Below are positions 17,866-27,118 of a DNA stretch of 64,000 bases, one piece after another. Origin of the DNA: an alpha proteobacterium IMCC14465 (GTDB taxonomy: Bacteria > Pseudomonadota > Alphaproteobacteria > RS24); assembly GCA_000293845.2 (NCBI GenBank), contig ALYF01000003.1, forward strand, positions 62,001 to 126,000. The letters run 5' to 3'. The position numbers were made by a program, and so were the translations under genes. The notes under the pieces were generated by a model that saw only the letters and a list, made by a program, of their open reading frames with translations, searched no databases and was not told the DNA's origin. Position 1 is the stretch's first letter. Every line of letters begins with the position of its first letter.

Positions 17866-17892
17866 AGCCCGGTCCCATTGGCCGGGTTTTTT
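17866..17892 (+). terminator. Rho-independent attenuator downstream of the SAM-II aptamer
   Basis: Stem AGCCCGGTC (17866-17874) pairs with GGCCGGGTT (17880-17888, with two G.U pairs) around loop CCATT and runs into six T's (17887-17892). The left arm overlaps CCCGGTC (17868-17874), which alternatively pairs perfectly with GACCGGG (17855-17861), the 3' strand of the aptamer pseudoknot. SAM binding should therefore favour termination before metZ. Confidence 0.82.
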
Positions 17893-17948
17893 AGTATCAG
17901 ATTTTTTGTTATTGGCCTATTTTAAAACGGGTCAACGGAAAGTATCAG

Positions 17949-19175
17949 ATGACAGAAGAGAACAATAAAAATAAATGGCGCAAGAGTACCAATCTTGTGC
18001 ATGAAGCCGAACCACGAACGGCTTATGGGGAAACCGGTGAGGCATTGTTTCTGACCTCCGGCTATGTCTATGACAGTGCTGAACAGGCACAGGCGCGTTT
18101 TTTGGGAGAAGATGACGGTTACCAATATAGTCGGTTTGGCAATCCGACCGTCCGAAGCTTTGAAAAACGCATGATTGCTCTAGAAAGTGCTGATTTTGAG
18201 CCTGATGCGGGGTTTGAAATTGATGCCCGCGCCACCGCCACCGGCATGGCCGCCGTTGCAGCTTCTATGCTGTGCTATTTGAAAACTGGCGACCATGTTG
18301 TTGCCGCCGAGGCGTTATTTGGTTCATGCCGTTATATTATCGAAACACTTCTGCCGCGCTATGGCATCAAAACGACGTTAATAGATGGCACAGATTTAAC
18401 AGCTTGGGAGCGTGCGGCGCTGCCCGAAACAAAAATCTTTTTTCTGGAAAGCCCAACCAATCCGATGCTCGATATTCTCGATATCGAAGCCATCGCCGAG
18501 ATTGCCCATCGCCATGATGCGCTCATGGCTGTCGATAATGTATTTGCCACACCGATTCTACAAAACCCGTTCACGCTGGGCGCGGATATCGTAATTTATT
18601 CGGCAACCAAACATATTGACGGGCAAGGTCGGTGTCTGGGCGGCATCGTGCTGGCACGCAAGGACTGGATTGACGACCATCTTGCCAATTTCATCCGCCA
18701 GACTGGGCCTTCTATTAGCCCGTTTAATGCCTGGGTGATGCTAAAATCACTCGAAACGCTGGAACTTCGGGTGCATGCCCATTGTGACCGGGCTGAAAAA
18801 CTATCCGAGGCACTGAGAGTGCATCCGAAAGTATCGCGACTGATTTACCCGGGAAATCCAAGCCACCCGCATTATAAACTCGCACAAAAACAGATGCAGC
18901 GCGGCGGTAGCTTATTTTCATTTGAAGTAAATGGCGGACAAAAAGCAGCCTTTCAGCTCGCCAATCATTTGCAGCTTGTTAAAATTTCCAATAATCTCGG
19001 AGATGCTAAAACGCTTATCACGCATCCGTCGACAACGACACATCAAAAGCTTGAGGAGCAGGACAGGCTAAAAGTGGGCATAACCCCGGGAACCTTGCGG
19101 GTTTCTGTTGGGCTGGAAGACCCGCATGATTTGATAGATGATTTTATGCAGGCTTTGGAGTCAGTTAATTCTTAA
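17949..19175 (+). CDS. metZ: O-succinylhomoserine sulfhydrylase
   Basis: A 408-residue PLP enzyme of the Cys/Met metabolism family that makes homocysteine from O-succinylhomoserine and sulfide. Visible motifs are QYSRFGNPTVRSFE near the start, the substrate/cofactor region ESPTNPMLDI, the PLP lysine in YSATKHIDGQGR, and the C-terminal THPSTTTHQ with RVSVGLEDPHDLIDD. Direct sulfhydrylation is the usual alphaproteobacterial route and SAM-II control is typical for it. The start lies 57 bp after the attenuator. Family members include cystathionine gamma-synthases; the GQGRCLGG context and the riboswitch favour MetZ. Confidence 0.93.
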   Translation: MTEENNKNKWRKSTNLVHEAEPRTAYGETGEALFLTSGYVYDSAEQAQARFLGEDDGYQYSRFGNPTVRSFEKRMIALESADFEPDAGFEIDARATATGMAAVAASMLCYLKTGDHVVAAEALFGSCRYIIETLLPRYGIKTTLIDGTDLTAWERAALPETKIFFLESPTNPMLDILDIEAIAEIAHRHDALMAVDNVFATPILQNPFTLGADIVIYSATKHIDGQGRCLGGIVLARKDWIDDHLANFIRQTGPSISPFNAWVMLKSLETLELRVHAHCDRAEKLSEALRVHPKVSRLIYPGNPSHPHYKLAQKQMQRGGSLFSFEVNGGQKAAFQLANHLQLVKISNNLGDAKTLITHPSTTTHQKLEEQDRLKVGITPGTLRVSVGLEDPHDLIDDFMQALESVNS

Positions 19176-19215
19176 AATGCGCATCCTAAATGGCGCCTCT
19201 TGATTGGTCGGGAAA

Positions 19216-19608
19216 ATGTTTGAAGCCATAACGGAAAATATCAAGGTCATTGTGGAGACCCGCTTTATTGAGGAACAGTCTGACCCCGATGAGGATTATT
19301 ATGTCTGGGCGTATCGCATTACCATTGCCAATCTGGGTGATGAGACAGTTCAACTTCTCGCCCGCCACTGGAAAATCACCGATGCAATGGGTCGCCTACA
19401 AGAAGTTAAAGGCGACGGCGTTGTCGGCGAACAACCGACCCTCTTACCCGGGGCGGATTATACCTATTCCTCCGGCACACCCCTGACCACATCCAGCGGT
19501 TTTATGTGCGGTCATTATTTTATGCGCACGGCAAGCGGGCGCGACTTTGATGTCGAAATACCCGCCTTCTCGCTGGTCAGCCCATTTGCCAAAACCGCGC
19601 TTCACTAA
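19216..19608 (+). CDS. apaG: ApaG family protein
   Basis: A 130-residue ApaG with the fibronectin-like beta fold: YYVWAYRITIANLG, LLARHWKITDA, GVVGEQPTLLPGADYTYSSG and GFMCGHYFM are close to family consensus. ApaG is linked to Co2+/Mg2+ homeostasis in enterobacteria, but its molecular role is unsettled. An in-frame TTG start at 19204 is also possible; ATG at 19216 gives the usual length. It lies 40 bp after metZ and overlaps trkH by one base (TAATG). Confidence 0.92.
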   Translation: MFEAITENIKVIVETRFIEEQSDPDEDYYVWAYRITIANLGDETVQLLARHWKITDAMGRLQEVKGDGVVGEQPTLLPGADYTYSSGTPLTTSSGFMCGHYFMRTASGRDFDVEIPAFSLVSPFAKTALH

Positions 19609-21056
19609 TGAACGAGTTTCGCACCGTATTATTTATTATTGGCCTGATGCTGGGCAGCCTTGCCATTGGCATGCTCGTGCCTGCCATTGCGGGGTTTTTA
19701 CAAACCAGCCCCGACTGGCAAAGCTTTATTTTAAGTGCCTGTATTACTGGTTTTTTTGCTGTCGCCCTGATCCTAACAAGTCGCGGCGAGTTACGCCCAC
19801 TCACTGTTAAGCAAGCCTTTGTGCTGACCGGCTCCTCATGGCTGGCCCTGACTGCATTTGCAGCCTTGCCGCTCAATTTCAGCCTTATCGGGCTGACTTA
19901 CACGGATAGTTTTTTTGAAGCTATGTCCGGCCTGACAACCACCGGCGCGACGATCATCAACGGGCTGGATACGACCCCGCCAGAAATTTTATTATGGCGC
20001 GCCATGTTGCAATGGTTTGGCGGTATCGGGATTATTGTGATGGCGATTGCGGTTTTGCCGATGTTGAATGTGGGCGGCATGCAACTTTTCCGACTTGAGT
20101 CCTCGGACAATTCAGAAAAAATATTACCGCGCGCCACCGAGATTGCCGGCTCGATTGCGAAAATCTATCTGCTGATATCGTTTCTATGTGCCTTTGCCTA
20201 TCTTCTGGCTGGGATGAGTCTGTTTGACGCCATCACCCATGCCATGACGACAATTTCAACCGGTGGCTTTTCGACTTCAGACGCCTCTCTTGGTCACTTC
20301 AACAGTTTGGGCATTGAGTCCGTCGCCGTATTTTTTATGATTATTTCCAGTCTGCCTTTTGTGGTTTATCTGCAGGCAATACGGGGCGATAGAGAACCGC
20401 TTTTTACCGATGCCCAGATTAGAGGGTTTTTATCCCTGCTGGTGACCATCATCACAACCCTGTGGTTTTATCGCATGTTCACACAAGATGTTTCGACAGG
20501 CACGGCACTGCGGGAGGTGGTGTTTAACACAACGTCCCTATTAACCGGCACGGGATATGCCTCCAGTGATTACGGGCAATGGGGAAATTTCGCAATTTGC
20601 CTTCTGTTTATTGTTTTGTTTATTGGCGGCTGTGCCGGCTCGACCTCCTGTGGCCTCAAAGTCTTCCGTGTTCAAGTGGTGCTGAAAAGCCTTCGCCGTC
20701 AGGTTCAGGAATTGGCCTATCCTAATGGCGTATTTGTAATGAAATATAATGGTAACGCCTTGCCGGATAGTGTAACCGCTTCGGTGCTGACATTTGCTTT
20801 TACCTATTTCACCCTATTCGGACTCATTGCTCTTTCGCTGGGCATATTGGGGCTGGACGCTCTGACAGCACTCTCTGCCGCCGCAGCAGCCATTGCCAAT
20901 GTCGGCCCGGGCATGGGCGAGGTCATCGGCCCACAGGGCAATTATTCAGAACTTCCTATGGCGGCAAAATGGGTTTTATGTCTGGCAATGTTGCTGGGCA
21001 GGTTAGAACTTTTTAGCGTATTGGTCATGTTGACACCTCGTTTCTGGCGTAACTGA
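19608..21056 (+). CDS. trkH: TrkH family potassium uptake protein
   Basis: A 482-residue K+ channel-like transporter with four M1-P-M2 repeats. The selectivity-filter glycines appear in TTTGATII, TISTGGFST, TSLLTGTGYAS and AAIANVGPGMG. It moves potassium (with Na+ or H+ involvement in some homologues) into the cell and normally needs a TrkA-type nucleotide-binding subunit, which is not encoded nearby. It is translationally coupled to apaG. The gene ends with a short inverted repeat GGCGTA...TACGCC (about 21045-21067) that overlaps its stop and could slow transcription. Confidence 0.93.
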   Translation: MNEFRTVLFIIGLMLGSLAIGMLVPAIAGFLQTSPDWQSFILSACITGFFAVALILTSRGELRPLTVKQAFVLTGSSWLALTAFAALPLNFSLIGLTYTDSFFEAMSGLTTTGATIINGLDTTPPEILLWRAMLQWFGGIGIIVMAIAVLPMLNVGGMQLFRLESSDNSEKILPRATEIAGSIAKIYLLISFLCAFAYLLAGMSLFDAITHAMTTISTGGFSTSDASLGHFNSLGIESVAVFFMIISSLPFVVYLQAIRGDREPLFTDAQIRGFLSLLVTIITTLWFYRMFTQDVSTGTALREVVFNTTSLLTGTGYASSDYGQWGNFAICLLFIVLFIGGCAGSTSCGLKVFRVQVVLKSLRRQVQELAYPNGVFVMKYNGNALPDSVTASVLTFAFTYFTLFGLIALSLGILGLDALTALSAAAAAIANVGPGMGEVIGPQGNYSELPMAAKWVLCLAMLLGRLELFSVLVMLTPRFWRN

Positions 21057-21070
21057 TTAAGCTACGCCAA

Positions 21071-21110
21071 CACGCTACTTATTCTGCGAGCACGCTACTT
21101 ATTCTGCGAG
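21071..21110. repeat. Perfect 20-bp tandem duplication across the RND gene stop
   Basis: CACGCTACTTATTCTGCGAG occurs at 21071-21090 and 21091-21110, with six more bases of a third copy. It encodes the last residues (VLAE), the stop codon and the next bases of the RND transporter, so the downstream copy repeats the gene's end after the stop. Confidence 0.92.
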
Positions 21111-24100
21111 CACGCTCCGTTGTTGCTTCCGCTTTTGGAAATACTCTCGAATATCACGCTGAATACCTAGAATAGCCGGCACCAGCAGAAGCACCAAAAA
21201 CGCCGACGAAGCAAGGCCCCACGCCATGGTAATCACCATCGGCAACAAGAACTGTGCCTGCGTACTCGTCTCAAACAACATTGGCGCCAATCCCAAAACT
21301 GTCGTCAGAGACGTCAGAACAACCGCCCGCAAGCGATCATTAACACCGTTAATTATCGCATCTTCAAAATTTTCACCCGTGGCCTGACGTTCATCAATAC
21401 GGCTGATGAGAATAATAGAATTATTAACCAAAATGCCCGATAGACCGAGCAGGGCAATCATGCTCAAGAAATTAAACTCATAGCCCTGCACAAAGTGCCC
21501 AACCAGCGCCCCTATCATGCCAAAAGGAATAACCGACATAATAACCAGGGGTTTCGTATAGCTGGAGAACACCAGCGCCAGCACCATATAAATCAGCCCC
21601 AACCCGACAAACAGACCAACAATAAGCTGCTGGAAACTTTCTTTCATGTCTTCCTGTTCCCCACGAACCACCTGCTCGACATTGTATTTTTCTTTAATCG
21701 CCGGCAATTTGGTCTGGGCATATTCCGTGACAATATCTGCAGGGTTACCGGCATTATCAGCAAAGCCCGCGCGGATAAGAACTTCTCTCGCACCCCCCGC
21801 GCGTTGGATGGAACTGAAACCTGGTTGCTCGCTTACATCAACAACTTGCGAGAAGGGCACATAACGGATAGGTGCACTACCCGGCACGGCAAGGAAGAAA
21901 TCATCAAGGCTTTGTGGCTTGCCATAATCCCGTGGCAATAAAACACGAATGGTTACTTCATTATCACCCCGGGCAAAGCGTCGGGCAATCGCGCCCTCAT
22001 AAGCATTTCTGAGTTGTTGACCAACAATCTGATTGGTAAAGCCCAAAGCAGCCCCATTCGGGTTAACTTCAATCAACACTTCCTGCTTCCCATAAAACAG
22101 ATTTTCGTAAGGGGAAATAACAGGCGGATAAAGCTCCAGATCTTTCACGACCTCACCGGCGGCCTTTTTCAGACTATCAAGTGACTCGCCCTGCAACCGA
22201 ATTTCAATCGGCGAGCTACCGGGGCCATCATTTAATTCTTCCACACTTGTGAATCGGATACCGGCAATGGGCGGAAAGTTTTCTTTCCACTTTTTGATAA
22301 ATTCTTTCGTGCGCACGCTCCGCAATTCAGAAGCAATCAACTCAGTCTCAATATAGGCAAGATGATTACCGGAGCTATAGCCCATACTGCCAAGCAAAGA
22401 GAAGCTCGCATTAATCAATGTCTCATCATCGCCGCGAAGTTGTTTATCTGTTTCATAAAGCGCCGCTTCGATGGCTTCCATACCCTGCTTAGTTACTTCG
22501 CGCGGTGTACCGGAATGGAAAATTATGCGCGCTGCAATGCGTTCCATTTCAGGTGCCGGGAAAAACCTAAATTGCAAACGACCACCTGCAAAAAGCGAGA
22601 TAGCAACAATAAAACAGGCAATCGCAATGCTCAGTGTCGTATAGCGGTTATTAAAAGCCGATATGGTTAACTGCTTAAAACGACCGTGACGGAATTCTTC
22701 AAATTTTTCGAGAAAGCGCTTACGGATGCCCGTCGGAGGTTTTTCAGGATAGGTCAAGGCATGCTTCAAGTGAGACGGCAGAACAAAGAAGCATTCGACA
22801 AGGCTGGCAGCCAGTACAGCAAATACTACAATAGGAATAGGCCGGGTTAAATCACCGAAAATATTATCAAGTGTCAGTATCGGTGTGAAAGCAGCGAGGG
22901 TCGTCAGTCCGGCGGCGAAAATCGGCTTGGACATACGCAACGCCCCGCGTTCAGCCGCATATTCTGGCGTTGTCCCTCTCTTAAAAACAGTCGCCGAATG
23001 TTCCCCGACAACAATCGCATCATCCACAATAATGCCTAACGTCATAATAAACGTAAACATGGACAACATATTCATGGTGCGATCCAAGGGCCACATCAAG
23101 CCCAGTGTCGCCATGATAGAAATCGGCACACCCAACGCGACCCAGAAGGCAATCCGTGCATTCAAAAACAAAAACAGGGTAATAAGCACAAGCACCATGC
23201 CGCCCAGTCCATTGCGGAGCAATAGACCTAGACGCTGAGCGATTTTATCGGCAAGCGTGTCATAGACTTTCAGTTCCATGCCCTGCGGCAATTCAGTTTC
23301 AGCTTTTAAACCAAAATCACGGAGTATACGCAGCGTATCCAATGAGTCGGACGTTTCCGAACGGAAGACTTTGATTTGCACAGCCCGCTTGCCATTAGCC
23401 CAACCCGATGGCTGATCGCTGTTAAAACTTTCCGTCACCCGTGCAACATCTTTGACCAAAACACGCTCACCCCCAGGCAAGGCGCGCACTTCAATCTCAC
23501 CAACCTCAGCAGCGGTTTTCTTCAATCCACGGGCCCGTATTTGTTTTTCTGTTTCCGCACGCAACAAGCCGCCCGGCATATCCAATGAGCTGGCGCGAAT
23601 GGCATTTGCAATGTGATCAATGGTGAGGTCATAGCGACGGATTTGATCCATACGCACCTCAATCCAGATTTCTTCATCTCTGATACCGACCAGGTCAACC
23701 TTATCGACACCGGCATCCAACAAACCATCTCGGAGCTTTGTGGCATAACTCTTAAGGGCGTGTTCCGGAAAAGCCCCGCTTAAAAGAAGATTACCAACCG
23801 GGTCATAATTCACATATTGGCGGACAATCGGTCTTTCAATATCTTTCGGTAACGTCGTGATTTGCCCAATCGCCGCTTCAACATCATTGGTCGCCTTTGA
23901 CATATCAAAGCCGCGCTTATAATTCAGATTAAAGCTGGCGACACCAGTCCGCGCCCGCGATTCAAGCTCATCGACACCGTCGAGATAACGCAATTGTGCC
24001 TGTAAGGGCTCAACAATATTAATGTCCACATCCTCAGCACTGGCCCCGGGCCAGACAATAGTGACACCGACAACTTCAATCTCAATATCTGGGAAAAATT

Positions 24101-24287
24101 GCGTGTTTAACTCACGTAAACCAAGAAAACCGAAAATAATCATCGACAGCATGAGCAGATGTGCTGCATTTCTGTGCGAGATAAAAAACCTGACCAGCGA
24201 GGTAAAAGGGGAATAGCTTTCCTCTTTTCCACCTTGTGGAGATGTTGGGGATTCAGACGGGGATTCAGGCGGAGTCGTATCAGACAT
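21099..24287 (-). CDS. RND-family efflux transporter, inner-membrane pump
   Basis: A 1062-residue AcrB/MexB-type pump that uses proton entry to export hydrophobic or cationic compounds through a periplasmic adaptor and outer-membrane channel. Twelve membrane helices are expected in two sets. The proton-relay aspartates lie in TLGIIVDDAIVVGEHS and the related second-half segment in SGILVNNSIILISRIDE. Two large periplasmic loops follow helices 1 and 7. The 30-residue N-terminus (PPESPSESPTSP) is proline/serine-rich and cytoplasmic. It overlaps its adaptor gene by one base. No outer-membrane TolC-like gene is adjacent. It could be a divergent HAE-type or lipid/hopanoid exporter. Confidence 0.93.
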   Translation of the reverse strand: MSDTTPPESPSESPTSPQGGKEESYSPFTSLVRFFISHRNAAHLLMLSMIIFGFLGLRELNTQFFPDIEIEVVGVTIVWPGASAEDVDINIVEPLQAQLRYLDGVDELESRARTGVASFNLNYKRGFDMSKATNDVEAAIGQITTLPKDIERPIVRQYVNYDPVGNLLLSGAFPEHALKSYATKLRDGLLDAGVDKVDLVGIRDEEIWIEVRMDQIRRYDLTIDHIANAIRASSLDMPGGLLRAETEKQIRARGLKKTAAEVGEIEVRALPGGERVLVKDVARVTESFNSDQPSGWANGKRAVQIKVFRSETSDSLDTLRILRDFGLKAETELPQGMELKVYDTLADKIAQRLGLLLRNGLGGMVLVLITLFLFLNARIAFWVALGVPISIMATLGLMWPLDRTMNMLSMFTFIMTLGIIVDDAIVVGEHSATVFKRGTTPEYAAERGALRMSKPIFAAGLTTLAAFTPILTLDNIFGDLTRPIPIVVFAVLAASLVECFFVLPSHLKHALTYPEKPPTGIRKRFLEKFEEFRHGRFKQLTISAFNNRYTTLSIAIACFIVAISLFAGGRLQFRFFPAPEMERIAARIIFHSGTPREVTKQGMEAIEAALYETDKQLRGDDETLINASFSLLGSMGYSSGNHLAYIETELIASELRSVRTKEFIKKWKENFPPIAGIRFTSVEELNDGPGSSPIEIRLQGESLDSLKKAAGEVVKDLELYPPVISPYENLFYGKQEVLIEVNPNGAALGFTNQIVGQQLRNAYEGAIARRFARGDNEVTIRVLLPRDYGKPQSLDDFFLAVPGSAPIRYVPFSQVVDVSEQPGFSSIQRAGGAREVLIRAGFADNAGNPADIVTEYAQTKLPAIKEKYNVEQVVRGEQEDMKESFQQLIVGLFVGLGLIYMVLALVFSSYTKPLVIMSVIPFGMIGALVGHFVQGYEFNFLSMIALLGLSGILVNNSIILISRIDERQATGENFEDAIINGVNDRLRAVVLTSLTTVLGLAPMLFETSTQAQFLLPMVITMAWGLASSAFLVLLLVPAILGIQRDIREYFQKRKQQRSVLAE

Positions 24288-25495
24288 TAGGGGATATTCA
24301 CCAGCACACCATCGGCGATTTCTTCGAACCTGGTCGTTAGAACCATCTCGCCTTGCGTCACGCCTTCAGCTATCAGCACCCGACCACCGGCACGCATCAC
24401 GCTTTTCACGGGACGTGATTTTAGACGGCCATTGGTGATGACATAAACCATCTCGCCATCCATATTATCGCTAAAAAGGGCATCTTCGGGCAAAGAGGCG
24501 ACATTCTCGAATGAATTGCCCTGCATAACGACTTCGACAAAGGCACCGCCTCTTATGGGCGCAGTGCCGATACTGGTGACATCCGCAATGACATCCACCC
24601 CGCGAATTGACGTATCAATTGTGGCCCCGACATATTTCACCTTGCCTTCAAAAGGCAATTCTTTATTACCGATTTTCCAAACAGCATAAACAGGCTGACC
24701 CACAATATCCGACTGGGTAGACAGCAAGGCACCATATTCATTATCAGAGAGATTAAAACGAATTTCATAACTCGACGCATCACTCAATCTGGCAATATGG
24801 TCATTTGGATTAACAAGGCGCCCCTCATCCACCGTGACATTGCTGACATAAGCATCAAAGGGCGCGACAACTTTCGTATTATCTAAATTTCTCTGTGCGC
24901 GGCGAACAACAATTTTAAGACGATCAACGGATGCCTTTTTGACAGTTAAATCGGTTTTTCTTTCATCGAGATAACGCAGAGCCACCGTGCCTTTTTCAAA
25001 CAATTTCTGGGCGCGCTCATAATCTTGACGGCTCATTTTGAGGGAGGCTTCCGCACTGACAAGCTGGGCTTTTGCCTCACCAAGCGCGTTTTCATATTCA
25101 AAAGGGTCAATACTCAGCAATTCTGCGCCTTTTTTGACGAATGCCCCTTCATGTAAAGCATCTGAAACAGAAACAACCTCGCCAGCAACCAGCGCACGCA
25201 GGAAAATGTTGCGTGCCGCCATGACCTCACCATATGAGGTAAATTCAGGTATCGTTGTCCCATAGGACACTTCATGTACCGTTATATTCCAGCTTTCTTC
25301 GCGCGGTTCAAACGTCTTGGTTTTCGGATTAGTCACCACCATCAGGGCATAAAACAGCACAGACCCACCGATAATGGATACCGGAAGCCGAGCCTTTTGG
25401 GGTAAAGGCGATAGAAGACGATAAATCAACCGCGCAAAGCCAAGCAGTGCCGGAGAGACATACCGTTTCCAAAAATCTTCAAGTTTTGCCAACAT
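24287..25495 (-). CDS. RND efflux periplasmic adaptor (membrane fusion protein)
   Basis: A 402-residue HlyD/AcrA-type adaptor. A membrane helix at about 40-57 anchors it, followed by the split lipoyl domain (ARNIFLRALVAGEVVSVSD and VVAPFDAYVSNVTVDEGRLV), the alpha-helical hairpin (about 128-190, with repeated Ala/Leu/Lys) and beta-barrel plus membrane-proximal domains. It links the inner-membrane pump to an outer-membrane channel. It precedes the pump with a one-base overlap. The cytoplasmic N-terminal 30 residues (FWKRYVSPALLGFARLIYRL) are longer than in AcrA, which is a lipoprotein. Confidence 0.92.
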   Translation of the reverse strand: MLAKLEDFWKRYVSPALLGFARLIYRLLSPLPQKARLPVSIIGGSVLFYALMVVTNPKTKTFEPREESWNITVHEVSYGTTIPEFTSYGEVMAARNIFLRALVAGEVVSVSDALHEGAFVKKGAELLSIDPFEYENALGEAKAQLVSAEASLKMSRQDYERAQKLFEKGTVALRYLDERKTDLTVKKASVDRLKIVVRRAQRNLDNTKVVAPFDAYVSNVTVDEGRLVNPNDHIARLSDASSYEIRFNLSDNEYGALLSTQSDIVGQPVYAVWKIGNKELPFEGKVKYVGATIDTSIRGVDVIADVTSIGTAPIRGGAFVEVVMQGNSFENVASLPEDALFSDNMDGEMVYVITNGRLKSRPVKSVMRAGGRVLIAEGVTQGEMVLTTRFEEIADGVLVNIP

Positions 25496-25560
25496 ATTTG
25501 CCGTCCTAATAGATATATAACGTCTAAATGGCCGATTACCAGTTCAGGAAACGAGGCTTT

Positions 25561-26163
25561 TTACATTATTTTTAATTTTTCAAGTACGAGACGCATTTGT
25601 GTGTCGAATTCACCTGCTAAATCACTGATAAGCATAAAATAAGCCTTATCAAGTATATTTAGGCTGTATGGCCCAAAAACCGACTGATTAGACGCTATTT
25701 TAACACGCAAAACACGCATTTCCTCACTCGCCGCCGCTCCAGAAGCAGAATAAGCCACATCGACCACGAGATTGGCCGTAAAAACCTGCTTTTGAGACGC
25801 AATCAGCCCAAAAACAGCAGCTTCTTCCTTCTGCGTCACCTCAACATGTCCATCAATAATGGTCAAAACCAGCTTTGCAGATGACGCTGGCTGCCTTTCC
25901 AGACGGTCTTGCACCCATTGTTTGACTATCATTGTCGGGTTTTGCGGCTTTTTTGTGTCGAACAGGTTTTTTGTCTCATCCGGCTGATAGACAGATTTCA
26001 GAACAATTGAGCCTGCCATTATCTGCAATCGCGGGAGATGCTGGAAGGTTAGCTCATAGCTGGGCGGTGCCGGAGGTGCTGAGGCGCATGATGCCAAGAA
26101 AAATATAGCTGGGCTTAAAATAAGTGCGCTTAAAGCTTGTTTCTGCAGGCTCTTAAAGCCCAT
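25561..26163 (-). CDS. Putative outer-membrane lipoprotein, unrecognised family
   Basis: The start at 26163 gives 200 residues beginning MGFKSLQKQAL, then a hydrophobic stretch and a lipobox ending LASC (FFLASCASAP), so the mature protein is lipid-anchored. The remainder is soluble, with several predicted strands, and includes KPQNPTMIVKQWVQDRL and a VLTIIDGHVEVTQKEE segment resembling periplasmic assembly-type lipoproteins. I do not recognise the family. It lies 28 bp after hslO in the same orientation and is likely at the end of the argD-argF-hslO transcript; the RND adaptor begins 65 bp further on. Confidence 0.7.
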   Translation of the reverse strand: MGFKSLQKQALSALILSPAIFFLASCASAPPAPPSYELTFQHLPRLQIMAGSIVLKSVYQPDETKNLFDTKKPQNPTMIVKQWVQDRLERQPASSAKLVLTIIDGHVEVTQKEEAAVFGLIASQKQVFTANLVVDVAYSASGAAASEEMRVLRVKIASNQSVFGPYSLNILDKAYFMLISDLAGEFDTQMRLVLEKLKIM

Positions 26164-26191
26164 AACCTTACAAGGGGCTTCGCGGATTATG

Positions 26192-27088
26192 TTAATTAAT
26201 AGGAACTTCCTTAAACGATTGCGCGTCAAATTGATAAACCTCATTGCAAAATTCGCATGTGACGGTCACCTGTCCCTCTTCCTGCATACTCAGAATATCT
26301 TCTTCAGGAAAAGAATTGAGCATATTTTCTATGCGCGTTCGGGAACATCCGCAATTGAAACTAAAGTCTTTAACATCAAAAACCCTCACCCCATCTTCAT
26401 TATAAAGACGGTAAACCAGCTGTTCGGGGCTAAGTTCAGGATCCAGCAACTCATCGGGTCCTGTCGTTTCCATCAAAGTTTGCATCCTTACCCAGTCATC
26501 CTGCGTGCTTGTTCTACTGGTATCTGAGCCACCTTGAAGTGCGGTCTGTTGAATCATAATACCCCCCGCACGCCATTCCATATCCCCGCCCGGGCGAAAT
26601 AGCGGCATGGCAGTGAGTTTTAAATGTGTCAGCACCTGCTCGGAACCATCAAAATAAGCCAACGCCGCCGCAAGCAGATTATCTTCCAGCGGGACAATAC
26701 CCTGATAATTTTCCATATCCGTGCCTTGATCGACGGTAAAAGCAATATGCCCCGTTCCGAGCATATCTTGTTGCGATGGGCTCTCGCCCAATGCCGCAAA
26801 CGCCTCTTTATCGAGTTTGGCATAACCGCGCAGGCTGCCGTCAGACCGCGCATCGCAAATCAGCATAGAAACGGGCCCGGTCGATTGCGTCTGCACAACA
26901 AAGCGCCCCTCAAATTTCATACTTGAAGCAAGCATCGCTGTCAGAACAACAGCCTCGCCCAGCAAAGCTGACACGGCTTCGGGGTAATCATGGCGCATGA
27001 TAATCTCGTTAATAACAGAGCCCAGCCTGACAACACGACCATGCGCACTGACATTCTCAATTTTATAGGGGAGCGAAATATTATCCAT
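26192..27088 (-). CDS. hslO: Hsp33 redox-regulated chaperone
   Basis: A 298-residue Hsp33 that unfolds and becomes an active holdase under oxidative stress. The C-terminal zinc centre is complete: CGC in FNCGCSRTRIE and CEFC in VTVTCEFCNEVY, separated by about 29 residues. The N-terminal domain carries VQTQSTGPVSMLICD and GDMEWRAGGIMIQ segments of the family. Cytoplasmic. It follows argF by 30 bp, matching the argD-argF-hslO order of other alphaproteobacteria. The start codon lies inside a near-perfect 16-bp tandem duplication. Confidence 0.94.
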   Translation of the reverse strand: MDNISLPYKIENVSAHGRVVRLGSVINEIIMRHDYPEAVSALLGEAVVLTAMLASSMKFEGRFVVQTQSTGPVSMLICDARSDGSLRGYAKLDKEAFAALGESPSQQDMLGTGHIAFTVDQGTDMENYQGIVPLEDNLLAAALAYFDGSEQVLTHLKLTAMPLFRPGGDMEWRAGGIMIQQTALQGGSDTSRTSTQDDWVRMQTLMETTGPDELLDPELSPEQLVYRLYNEDGVRVFDVKDFSFNCGCSRTRIENMLNSFPEEDILSMQEEGQVTVTCEFCNEVYQFDAQSFKEVPIN

Positions 27089-27113
27089 ATTGTGCCGTAT
27101 CCATATTGTGCTG
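27082..27113. repeat. 16-bp tandem duplication at the hslO start codon
   Basis: TATCCATATTGTGCCG (27082-27097) is followed by the same sequence with one change (27098-27113). It contains the hslO start codon and a second, out-of-frame ATG in the copy. Confidence 0.85.
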
Positions 27114-27118
27114 GCGGC

